Origin: Meghimatium bilineatum
Taxonomy: Eukaryota > Mollusca > Gastropoda > Stylommatophora > Philomycidae
DNA: 64,000 bases
NCBI GenBank assembly: GCA_034231615.1
Contig: CM067306.1
Span: 33,500,019 to 33,564,018 of the forward strand
Direction of reading: 5' to 3'
A model generated the notes under the pieces. It was given only the letters and a program-made list of their open reading frames with translations, did no database searches and was not told the DNA's origin. The position numbers were made by a program, and so were the translations under genes. Shown here in pieces: positions 43,451-52,300 of this stretch; position 1 is the stretch's first letter, and each line of letters opens with the position of its first letter.

Positions 43451-44160
43451 TAATTAAGCTAATTAACTACCTGATATTTCCGTCCCATAGCCCTTTTCAG
43501 GTCCTCAAAACACCTAGACGATGCTACAGTTGGTGCCAATGTCAAGAATGCCATTCAATCTTATCATGAATTTTGGTCTTTCTCAGGACTTGTAGTCTTT
43601 GTCAGGACTTTTAATCCTTGTCGGGACTTTTTAAGTCTTTCTCAGGACTTTCATCCTTCTCATGGATTCTACTCTTTATAAGGTTTTGTTCACAGTTTTT
43701 TTCAGACGATTGAACAGAGGAACGTTCAGCATTGACGACGCTTGATATTATGGATTATCTATGGCAATAATTGTGCGCACGGTTACTTACTTGACCCAGA
43801 TCATAAGTTCACATATAGGCCTATATAAAAGCCAAAGCGATCTGATATAACCAACACAGACCCCGGTCTTAGGTTGAAAGTCTTGTGCCTCTGCAAGAGG
43901 CTCTAATACCACAGTTGACAACAAAATTAAAGAGATCGAAAGCTCAATATTGGTATGTGTAGACAACAATTATAACCCTAGTCTCTCTAGATTAGTGCAT
44001 ATTCTCTACCTCACGTTTTTTGTTGTTGTTGGTTTGTGTCATGTCCGTACCGCTTTGATACACAGTATTGTTTGCTTCAATGTCTATATAGAACGCTGTC
44101 ACGCTTCACTTATTGTATGATTATCATTCAATGACCTGACCTACTTAAGACAGAGGCTCA
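43451..44160. other. no gene; short CTTTGTCAGGACTT repeats
   Basis: Three to four imperfect copies of CTTTCTCAGGACTTTT lie at 43575-43655. No coding signal elsewhere. Confidence 0.4.
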
Positions 44161-44164
44161 ATAT

Positions 44165-44405
44165 GATACTCCACATAAATAGTTATAAACATAGCAGGGA
44201 CATTTCCGTCTTTCCAGATGATAGAAATATTGTTGTGCTACAAGAGATATAGTCTACAATCTATGGCAATGATGACGTACCACACACATCTTACGTAGAG
44301 GGCACCTTTTCGTTTGGTCCAGATGATAGTATTGGTTGTTGTGATATAAGAAATGTAAAATACGATGGCAATGATGAAGTACAATACATATCTTACGTTC
44401 GTGTT
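44165..44405. repeat. Imperfect ~120-bp direct duplication
   Basis: CCAGATGATAGAAATATTGT ... ATGGCAATGATGACGTAC ... CATCTTACGT at 44215-44295 is repeated as CCAGATGATAGTATTGGTTG ... ATGGCAATGATGAAGTAC ... ATATCTTACGT at 44320-44400. Confidence 0.6.
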
Positions 44406-44428
44406 ATCACATACGTAATCAAGCTAAA

Positions 44429-44607
44429 CACATAGCATCAAAAGACGACGAGCAGAAATGACAACGACACACAAGCGTGTCCGAGCGGAATGTGGATGTG
44501 ATATGCCGGAACCTAGCATCGGACTTCCAGTATCTCACATCCCCATTCCGCTCGGACACGTTTGTGTGTCGTTGCTATTTCTACTTCTCGTCTTTTGATG
44601 TTATGTG
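44429..44607. repeat. Long palindrome, 76-bp arms
   Basis: The left arm 44429-44504 (begins CACATAGCATCAAAAGACGA) and right arm 44531-44607 are inverted copies with only a few mismatches, separated by a 26-bp loop. It would fold into a very stable hairpin. It may be a MITE or solo fold-back element; I see no clear TSD and no transposase. Confidence 0.85.
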
Positions 44608-44783
44608 CTTATCGTGAAATAAAATGCCTTTTAGTCGATTATGGCCTGTTGATTGTTACTTGTATGATTATATCATGTGCATTGTTGTGTGTATTATTTC
44701 ACGTGAGCATTCGACAGTGACAGTGTTTTAGTCGTGGTTAAGTAAGACTTCATTACCTGTATTACGTAAGTACTATATTTTTT

Positions 44784-44830
44784 TATCAAGACCTTAGGTC
44801 CTACAGTCGAAACGTCGATTTGTGCTTGTC
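44784..44830 (+). repeat. CAGTCGAAACGTCGATTTGTG motif
   Basis: ATCAAGACCTTAGGTCCTAC, then AGTCGAAACGTCGATTTGTG. The central GACCTTAGGTC is itself self-complementary, giving the best stem of the motif set. Confidence 0.55.
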
Positions 44831-44835
44831 TGTAA

Positions 44836-45234
44836 CGTTACCAGATTCGAATCTCGCTACAGACAATTGTGCATCCGGAACGTTAAGAACGTAATGGCAA
44901 ACTACTCAAAGTATGTTTAATATTCCCTAAAAATCACTACAGCCAAAAGTGAGGTGGTGACTGCTACTCTTGAATAGCATAACCTACGCTATCAATTTCT
45001 GAGCTCTAAAATAATTCGCAAAACGTCATTAGCGTACGTTTTAGATTCTTGCTTCAAAAGTTTCCCGCATGTATGCCTGTTAACAATTGCGATAATTGCA
45101 ATATCCTTGTTCTGTCTAGCAGAAGGTACTCTACATGGAATGAGAGAGGGAGACATAACGGACGTTTCAGACTACAAACTTCATAATAATGCAACATCGT
45201 AATTGATTCATATATATATGATATCAAAAAACCA
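44836..45234. other. no gene recognised
   Basis: Nothing recognised in this stretch; it leads into a small RNase H fragment. Confidence 0.35.
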
Positions 45235-45325
45235 TCAGCTATTGCCCATCAGTGGATACCATCACAATGTTTAATCATGGGAAATGAGAAAGCGGATGCT
45301 CTGTCAATAACATGTAGCGCGAAGT
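45235..45325 (+). mobile_element. RNase H fragment of an I-type LINE
   Basis: A plus frame reads AIAHQWIPSQCLIMGNEKAD, then ALSITC. It corresponds to the MQWIPSHCGIPGNEKADQLA block of the intact LINE, with His changed to Gln. About 30 codons only. Confidence 0.62.
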
Positions 45326-45464
45326 TTCGCTAGCGAAATGGAACAAAACACTCTCGTGGCATACTACAGATAATTTGTTTTAGTTGTTTTTATCCAAAGG
45401 AATATTGGGCAATAGAACTTCTCCATCCTTTTGTGTAATGAAGTGGTTACTACAGTGCTTCAGA

Positions 45465-45940
45465 CAATAAATAAAATGTTAGAAGACGGAATTGATACCT
45501 TTGGCATGTGGATATATCTTCTTCTTTCTTCTTCTGCGTTCGTTCTGAAACTCCTGCAGATTAGCAGGATGTAGTCTGGAGAACGGAATACTTTGTGTCA
45601 TAGTTTACAGCATTGCTGCGATATCTGCGCCTTTCGGCCTGACACATCCGACTTCAGCAGAGGTCACTGACCCTTTGTGGGAGTGGACAGCCAACTCCAT
45701 CCCATAACCTCCTTAGTCGCCTCTTACGACATGCATGGAAGGTAAACAGTGTTGCTACTCTTTGCTCCCCTTTCGGGCCCCGGCAACACACGGGCGATGT
45801 GGATATATGACCCGTAGAACATGCTAATAGGGAGAACCATTTAAAGAGAGGAAAACACAGAAGTTTTCACAAGATGGCATTTGAAAAAATAACTATGATA
45901 AGGTAAATAAAAAAATATATTTTATACATAATAATGTCAT
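45465..45940 (+). mobile_element. LINE 3' fragment split by SINE B
   Basis: AGAAGACGGAATTGATACCT at 45482 matches the start of the fragment at 8407 (GACAGAATTGATACCTTTGA), encoding IDTFGMW. After the SINE (45809 onward) decayed sequence GACCCGTAGAACATGC and GAGAGGAAAACACAGAAG continues in the same family's order. It is the older target of the SINE B insertion. Confidence 0.55.
45518..45796 (-). mobile_element. SINE B, full-length reference copy
   Basis: 279 bp on the minus strand, bounded by ATGTGGATATAT at 45506-45517 and 45797-45808 (12-bp perfect TSD). Sense order: head CGTGTGTTGCCGGGGCCCGA and AAAGGGGAGCAAAGAGTAGC, then CCATGCATGTCGTAAGAGGC, GACTAAGGAGGTTATGG, core GCTGAAGTCGGATGTGTCAG, AGATATCGCAGCAATGCTGT, CTACATCCTGCTAATCTGCA and the tail GAACGCAGAAGAAGAAAG. 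No clear A/B boxes are visible in the head. Confidence 0.88.
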
Positions 45941-45944
45941 GTGA

Positions 45945-46350
45945 CGTATTCTTCCAGAACATTGTCTTCCCAATGAACTTTCTGAACCCCTCTCTGTCTT
46001 GGTCGATGCTGTTTGAATTTTTCAGCGATGTATTCATGTTATCTTTAATGTCGTCAGTCCATCGTCTTCTTGGTCTGTCCTTTCTCCTCTAACCAGGTAT
46101 TCTTTCCTCCATTATTAGTCTTTCCAAAGAGTTGTCTCTTTATATGATCAAACAGGTGTAGTTTTCTTTTTGTTATTGTGTTTAGTAACCAACACTCTGG
46201 AATCTTCATTATGTTTATAATATCTGAGTTTCTCTTTTTTTCCTTCCATTATATTATAAGTATCTTTCTGTAGCATTTCATCTCAAATGCCTTGATCTTA
46301 TTTGCCGCTGATTTACTTAGCGTCCATGTTTCACAGCAGTAAGCGGACTA
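45945..46350 (-). mobile_element. RTE-like LINE 3' end (family with copy at 60 kb)
   Basis: The minus strand encodes, with breaks, TWTLSKSAANKIKAFEMKCY, then LNTITKRKLHLFDHIKRQLF, and ends GAATACGTCACATGAC. The copy at 60225-60935 has the same end and the same order. These are post-RT motifs of RTE/BovB-type LINEs. Confidence 0.7.
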
Positions 46351-46424
46351 TTAAAAATTTGTAACATTAGCAATTTCGTTTCTATTTTGCTATTTTTCCA
46401 TATGTTATATATTAATACATTCTC

Positions 46425-46615
46425 GTATTAATAGACAAACACATTGTTGAACACATTAATTGAAGGTAGAGTCTATGGCGGAAAGCAAGAGGTAATAACA
46501 GATAAAAGTATAATGAAAACATGAAAGGGGCAGGAGTCTAACAGAGTTCACTACCAAGGCAAGAGACAAGGTGTTAGATGTCCGTAGCAGACAAACTTAG
46601 ATCTGAAAAAGGAAG
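46425..46615 (+). mobile_element. LINE 3' fragment
   Basis: ACACATTGTTGAACACATTA, then ATTGAAGGTAGAGTCTATGG, AGTTCACTACCAAGGCAAGA and AGACAAACTTAGATCTGAAA. It is matched in antisense at 53640-53840 and more distantly by the fragment at 8540. Frame-disrupted. Confidence 0.5.
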
Positions 46616-46786
46616 ATGATTATGAGATCAATTATAAATCTGATTAATTTCTGTTCCAGCACAGAATAGTAACACTGTCGCATGTCAAACAAGTCACAAG
46701 GGGCAGCAACGAGACTAAATGTGAGGTTGACCATCTCAACCATATGACCTTCATTTTGATGAAATCAGCTCGTGTCTTGGAGAGGT

Positions 46787-47310
46787 CAGAAAGGGGAGCG
46801 AAGAGTACCGACAGTGTTATCTGTTATGTTACTGGGGCCAGAAAGGGGAGCAAAGAGTACCGACAGTGTTATCTGTTATGTTACTGGGGCCAGAAAGGGG
46901 AGCAAAGAGTACCGACAGTGTTATCTGTTATGTTGCTGGGGCCAGAAAGGGGAGCGAAGAGTACCGACAGTGTTATCTGTTATGTTACTGGGGCCAGAAA
47001 GGGGAGCAAAGAGTACCGACAGTGTTATCTGTTATGTTGCTGGGGCCAGAAAGGGGAGCGAAGAGTACCGACAGTGTTATCTGTTATGCATTTGTAAGAT
47101 GAGACTAATGAGATATTGCGGTAGAGTGAGCTGTCCTATCCCATAGAAGATCACTGTGACCCAGAAACCTTGCTGAAGTCGAGTGTGTCACTCTGAAAGG
47201 CACATATATTGCTGCTAAGCTGAGAACCTGAGAACCATGTCATAAGGTATTCCGGTCTGCGGACTATATTCTGTTAATCAGCAGGAGTTTGAGAATAGAC
47301 ACAGCAGAAG
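46787..47310 (+). mobile_element. SINE B derivative with tandemly amplified head (left arm)
   Basis: Six copies of a 52-bp unit (GGGGCCAGAAAGGGGAGCAA, AGAGTACCGACAGTGTTATC, TGTTATGTTACT) occupy 46787-47095. The unit is the 5' head of SINE B. The rest of the SINE follows once: CTGTCCTATCCCATAGAAGA, CTGAAGTCGAGTGTGTCACT, TGTTAATCAGCAGGAGTTTG, AGACACAGCAGAAGA. The 52-bp period makes all plus frames read one rotating 52-residue repeat; not genes. The element is repeated in inverse at 48165-48690. Confidence 0.85.
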
Positions 47311-47317
47311 ATACATT

Positions 47318-47745
47318 TAAGACTTGAACTCTGAGCGGTGTGCAATGCTTTGAGAAGAAACTACTGAAAACTGTAACTCTGGTTGCTGTGCAATGCTTTC
47401 AGAAGAAGCACTGAAAACATGAACTCTGAGCGGTGTGCAATGCTTTGAGAAGAAGCACTGAAAACATGAACTCTGAGCGGTGTGCAATGCTTTGAGAAGA
47501 AGCACTGAAAACATGAACTCTGAGCGGTGTGCAATGCTTTGAGAAGAAGCACTGAAAACATGAACTCTGAGCGGTGTGCAATGCTTTGAGAAGAAACTAC
47601 TGAAAACATGAACTCTGAGCGGTGTGCAATGCTTTGAGAAGAAGCACTGAAAACATGAACTCTGAGCGGTGTGCAATGCTTTGAGAAGAAGCACTGAAAA
47701 CATGAACTCTGAGCGGTGTGCAATGCTTTGAGAAGAGACTTCCTG
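47318..47745. repeat. 47-bp minisatellite
   Basis: About nine units of GAACTCTGAGCGGTGTGCAA, TGCTTTGAGAAGAAGCACTG, AAAACAT; 47-bp spacing (47421 to 47468), with 50-bp variants carrying GAAACTACTG. It begins directly after the SINE derivative's tail. The GAGAAGAAGCA segment resembles a SINE tail, so it may have been seeded there. Confidence 0.88.
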
Positions 47746-47909
47746 CTAGAAGAGGGTAAAAAACATAATTGTAACTGTTATGTAAATGGAATTGTTATGT
47801 TATGTAATTGTAAGTGTAGATGGAATGAAATGTGCTCTTCCGCAAGAGGGAAGCCCTTCCCTATGTGCTTGAATGAACATCTACTAGGCGTTTACTGTTG
47901 AATGCCAGT

Positions 47910-48145
47910 TTCAAAATATTTCAATAACAGCAGTGAACCAATACAGAACCGGTACGGGCAGCCGCTATACCCAGAGATATTTAATGAAGCGGAGATCTGA
48001 GCCCCCATGGCCGTGTCCGGTTTGCGAAGAGGATAATCAACATACCTAATACCTGTTTCATGCAGGTTGCTATGATAGGCCACTGGTGAGACATGCGGAT
48101 ATTGCAAATAGAAGGACTGATTTTCTATCATCATAACATGCATGG
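47910..48145 (+). mobile_element. RNase H-type LINE C-terminal fragment
   Basis: The plus frame reads RYLMKRRSEPPWPCPVCEED, then NQHT, a stop, and YLFHAGCYDRPL. This CPxC...H...C pattern is the zinc-binding end seen after RNase H in related LINEs (compare LWKCPCPVC at 49350). Short and broken. Confidence 0.5.
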
Positions 48146-48164
48146 GTCTTCATCAAGTGTTTCT

Positions 48165-48690
48165 TCTTCTGCGTTTATTCTCAAACTCCTGCAGATTAGC
48201 AGAATGTAGTCGGAAAACGGAAAACCTTATGTCATGATTCACAGCTTAGCAGCAATATATGTGCCTTTCAGAGTGACACACTCGACTTCAGCAAGGTTTC
48301 TGGGTCACAGTGATCTTCTATGGGATAGGACAGCTCACTCTACCGCAATATCTCATTAGTCTCATCTTACAAATGCATAACAGATAACACTGTCGGTACT
48401 CTTCGCTCCCCTTTCTGGCCCCAGTAGCATAGCAGATAACACTGTCGGTACTTTTCGCTCCCCTTTCTGGCCCCAGCAACATAGCAGATAACACTGTCGG
48501 TACTCTTCGCTCCCCTTTCTGGCCCCAGTAGCATAGCAGATAACACTGTCGGTACTTTTCGCTCCCCTTTCTGGCCCCAGCAACATAGCAGATAACACTG
48601 TCGGTACTCTTCGCTCCCCTTTCTGGCCCCAGCAACATAGCAGTTAACACTGTCGGTATTGTTTGCTTCCATTTCAGACCCCAAGAACGT
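48165..48690 (-). mobile_element. SINE B derivative with tandemly amplified head (right arm)
   Basis: The inverse of 46787-47310: body CTGTCCTATCCCATAGAAGA and CTGAAGTCGAGTGTGTCACT are identical, and the minus-strand head is repeated five to six times with the same 52-bp unit plus one or two degenerate units at 48640-48710. Unit variants differ (GCTACTGGGGCC versus GTTGCTGGGGCC). The tail GAATAAACGCAGAAGAAG is better preserved than in the left arm. Confidence 0.85.
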
Positions 48691-48726
48691 AACAGTTAAC
48701 ACTGTTGATGACCAAAGAGGGGGGAT

Positions 48727-49372
48727 GTGATTATATACACTGATGGATCTATGATTAGACATGTTAACAGTGCTTGGGCCTTCACAGATGAGTGTGCAGG
48801 TAAAATGATCAGGGAGGAGAGTGGCGCCTTTGCGATCACTACGAGTAGTATGACCATGGAGACTATGGCGATGACCAGGGCATTTGAAAGGGTATGCACA
48901 CAGAAAGTAACGCAGGTCTGCATCTTGAGTGACTCCATGAGTATGATTAGAAAGGTACAAGTGGGTCTCGTTCGCGAACAGTAGATTGAGGCTTTGAGAA
49001 AGGCAAGGCTGAAAGTGGTTACATTTAATTTCGTGCCGGGACATGTGGGCGTTCGAGGCAATGAAAGAGCGGAGCAACTGGCATCATGCGCGATTGTGGC
49101 ACATGGCGATGGGGCAATGGATCGCGCTGACGTTTTGAACTCCTTAAGAGATATAACACACAATAATGAGACTAATGTGGATGATGATTACTTTTCAATG
49201 TCCAGGATTCAAGATCAAGGATTGAAATGCGGTGTTGCTAGAAGTAAACATTTTGGAGGGCGCAGAAGAATGATGGTCAACCAGCATAGGACCAGTACTG
49301 TCAGCAGAAGTTTAATGGCGGATACACTCAAGGAGAGATCGGAGCAACTATGGAAGTGTCCATGTCCAGTAT
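48727..49372 (+). pseudogene. RNase H-type LINE 3' region, target of LINE copy 3
   Basis: One continuous frame with a single TAG at 48982-48984. It opens with VIIYTDGSMIRHVNSAWAFT (first catalytic Asp), then MTMETMAMTRAFE (catalytic Glu), VCILSDSMSMI (third Asp), FNFVPGHVGVRGNERAEQLA (His and last acidic site) and ends SEQLWKCPCPVCSD. This is a nearly whole RNase H domain and the start of the zinc-binding end, of a family different from the intact LINE. The frame runs into the TSD of LINE copy 3 at 49373. Only one stop in ~215 codons makes this a rather young relic. Confidence 0.82.
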
Positions 49373-49383
49373 GCAGTGATGAT

Positions 49384-52300
49384 TCTTCTTCTTCTTTCGT
49401 TCACTTGAAACATGTCTATATCTGTAATTCTGTCTCCTTAATAAAACTCACTGTCTTTTGTAGTTCATACAGTGTCCCATAGAGCTTTGATTCCAGTGTT
49501 GTTTCCTCTGGCCAATATGTCTGCCTCAGTGTTTCATGCTCAGAACACTCTTGAAGTATATGTTTGGCACTCTGTGCTGCCTGTCCACATGTACACATGG
49601 CCGTGTTGCCAATCTTGAACTTTGTATACATGTGACTGCGGAGTCGGTTGTGTCCTGTTCTGAGACGTAGAATTATAACTTGTTCTGATCTGTTCATATT
49701 GTGATAGTCATCTTGTGTTGGTGTTTGTGGCTTTCTTATTGACTTTATCATCTGTTTTTTCTGATGGTAGGTGATTGGTATATCTGGTTGGTCTTCGGCA
49801 GCACCTTCCTTAGCCAGTTGGTCTGCTTTTTCATTTCCTGGTATTCCACAGTGAGAGGGTATCCACTGCATGGTTACCCTATACTGGTAAGACAATTCGC
49901 TAAGTAGTTTTTTTAAGTCTGTTAGTTTTCCAGACTGGAGAGCTTGAAGCACTGACCTTGCATCTGTCAGGAATACCACAGGCTGTAGGTCAGAGTTGGA
50001 GTTCAGCAGTTTTTTAGCTGCTACACTAATTGCCTGGATTTCTGCATCATAATTATTGCAGAATTTTCCTGTCGGTGTTCTGATTGTATCTCTAGGCTTG
50101 TGTGGATATTCTATATATACACCTGCACCTCCATTCCTCACAGCATTCTGTGCTGACCCATCTGTGTACACTCTGACCCATATATCTTGTGGATATTCCT
50201 CATCCAGGAAACTGAGGGTGACTGTCATTCGCTGCACACTGTTCTGTTCGTCCTCGCTTAGTATTCCTTTCACATGGGTCTGAATGTATATTGGCATTCC
50301 ATGGCTTTCACTCCATGGGGTTTGCTCTGGTACAGACCTTAAGGGGCTGTCAACTTCAGGTAGGTCTGTAAGTTGTCTACGGAGTCGTTTAGCTTGATGG
50401 ATAAAGCTGCTCCTTTTCAGTCGTCCCATTGCTAGATTTTGGAATCTTTCCTTCATTGGATGACTTGGCATACACTGAAACTTTTCTGCTTGAATTAGTA
50501 CTTTTGTGTCTCTGCGTTCGCCAAGTGTTTGCATTCTTCCCATTTTCTGCATCTCTGCTATGGGTGTTGATTTCATTGCTCCCAACATTATTCTAAGTGC
50601 CTGGTTTTGCACTTTATCTAGATCTTGCAATGTGGTGTTTGATGCAGGACACCACGCAGCTGAACCGTATTCCAGGTGTGGTCTTATGCCTTGCTGGTAA
50701 ACTTTACTGAGTATATTTCCACTGGCTCCCCATGTGGTTCCACTTAGTTTTCTCAGGATAGCTAGCTTCCTCCTGGCTTTTGTTGTTGCTTTGTTTATGT
50801 GCTGCTTCCATGTCAGCTTATCATCAAAAGTAACTCCGAGGTATGTGGGTTGTTTGTCTTCTTTCAAGAGCTCTCCATCTATCTTGATTTGACCAGCTTT
50901 TTGTTTTGGTGAGAGGGTAAAGAGTGTAGTGCTGCACTTATCTGTGTTAATGCTGACGCACCATCTATTAGCCCATAAGGTTAGGGCATCGATAGCTCTT
51001 TGTATTTGTTTACTGGCCACTGTTGCATGTTCTTCCGTGCACCAGATCACCAGGTCGTCAGCATACATTGCCACTTTGATCCCGTGTGGTAGTTCAGCAA
51101 CTAGGTCATTGATGTAAACCAAGAAAAGTGTGGGTGACAGGACTCCTCCCTGGGGGACTCCATGACGCAGTAGAACTTTCTTGCTCTTGCGCCCATCTAA
51201 TTGTACCCTGGCTCTTCTATTATGCAGGTATGCTTTTACCCATTTGTACATTCTTGAGCTAACCCTGCAATTTCGCAATTTCTTTAGGAGCCCTTCTTTG
51301 CAGACCTTATCAAATGCTTTCCTGAGGTCTATCCATGCTGCTAGTACCAGTTTCTTTTCTTGGAAGGCATCCTCAATCTCTTGGGAGAGGTAGGTTGCCT
51401 GATCTTCAGTAGAGTAGCACTGTCTGAAACCTGCTTGCTGTGATACCAGAAGGTTTTCACTTTCAAGGTACCACTGCATCCTAAGATTGATAATGCGTTC
51501 CATTGTTTTACATAGACAGCTTGTGAGGCTGATGGGCCTGTAGTTGGAGACTGTGTTGCCATCTTTTCCTGATTTGAGGAGTGGTATCATTATTGCTTCT
51601 CTCCACGCCTGTGGTACATTACCTGTGGACCAGCTTGTGTTAAAGATCTGCAGTAGCTTTGCTCTTGCTGCACTTCCCAGGTTTCTAATCATTTCATTGG
51701 ACACTCCATCAGCTCCAGGGGACTTTTTCATTTTCAATTTGGATATTGCATGCTCCAGTTCTCTCATTGTGATTGGTGCCTCCATGACTTCAGGTATAGG
51801 TTCACCTTGTCCAATGTTTTGCTGGTTCTCTCGAACCTCCTGTTGTTTGTCTGGGCTGACTTTGACGTTATTGTCTTCTGCAAAGGAATCTGCAAAGTAA
51901 TCAGCTGCATGTTTACCTGTTAAAATGTTTCTATCTTTATAAAGTGTGATCCTGGTATTTCTCCCTGTACCTTCATCATTTAGTTGTTTTACAAGTTTCC
52001 ATAATTTCCTAGTATCTCTTTCTAGGTTCAGCGACTCTGTTTTTTCTTTCCAGCTGCTCCGTCTGGCTTGTAACTTGGCTCTTTGAAATTTAGCCTTTGT
52101 TTGCTGATATTTGTTGTGATGTTCTTGGCTAGGTCTGTTCTCAGCCTGCTGTCTAGATGTTTCCATCTCATTTTGCAGCTTTTCCAGTTCATCATTCCAG
52201 TAGGGTTTGTAGTTTTTGCGTGCCCCCCTGGGTATGGTTTTACTAGCAGCATGTAGTATACATCTATTAAATTCACTCACTGCTCTATTGATGTCTTTGT

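Noticed and set aside
46787-48690. Terminal inverted repeats of a large DNA transposon
   Set aside because: The arms are recognisably SINE B with their own tails pointing outward from each array, and the interior has only a minisatellite and a LINE fragment, no transposase.
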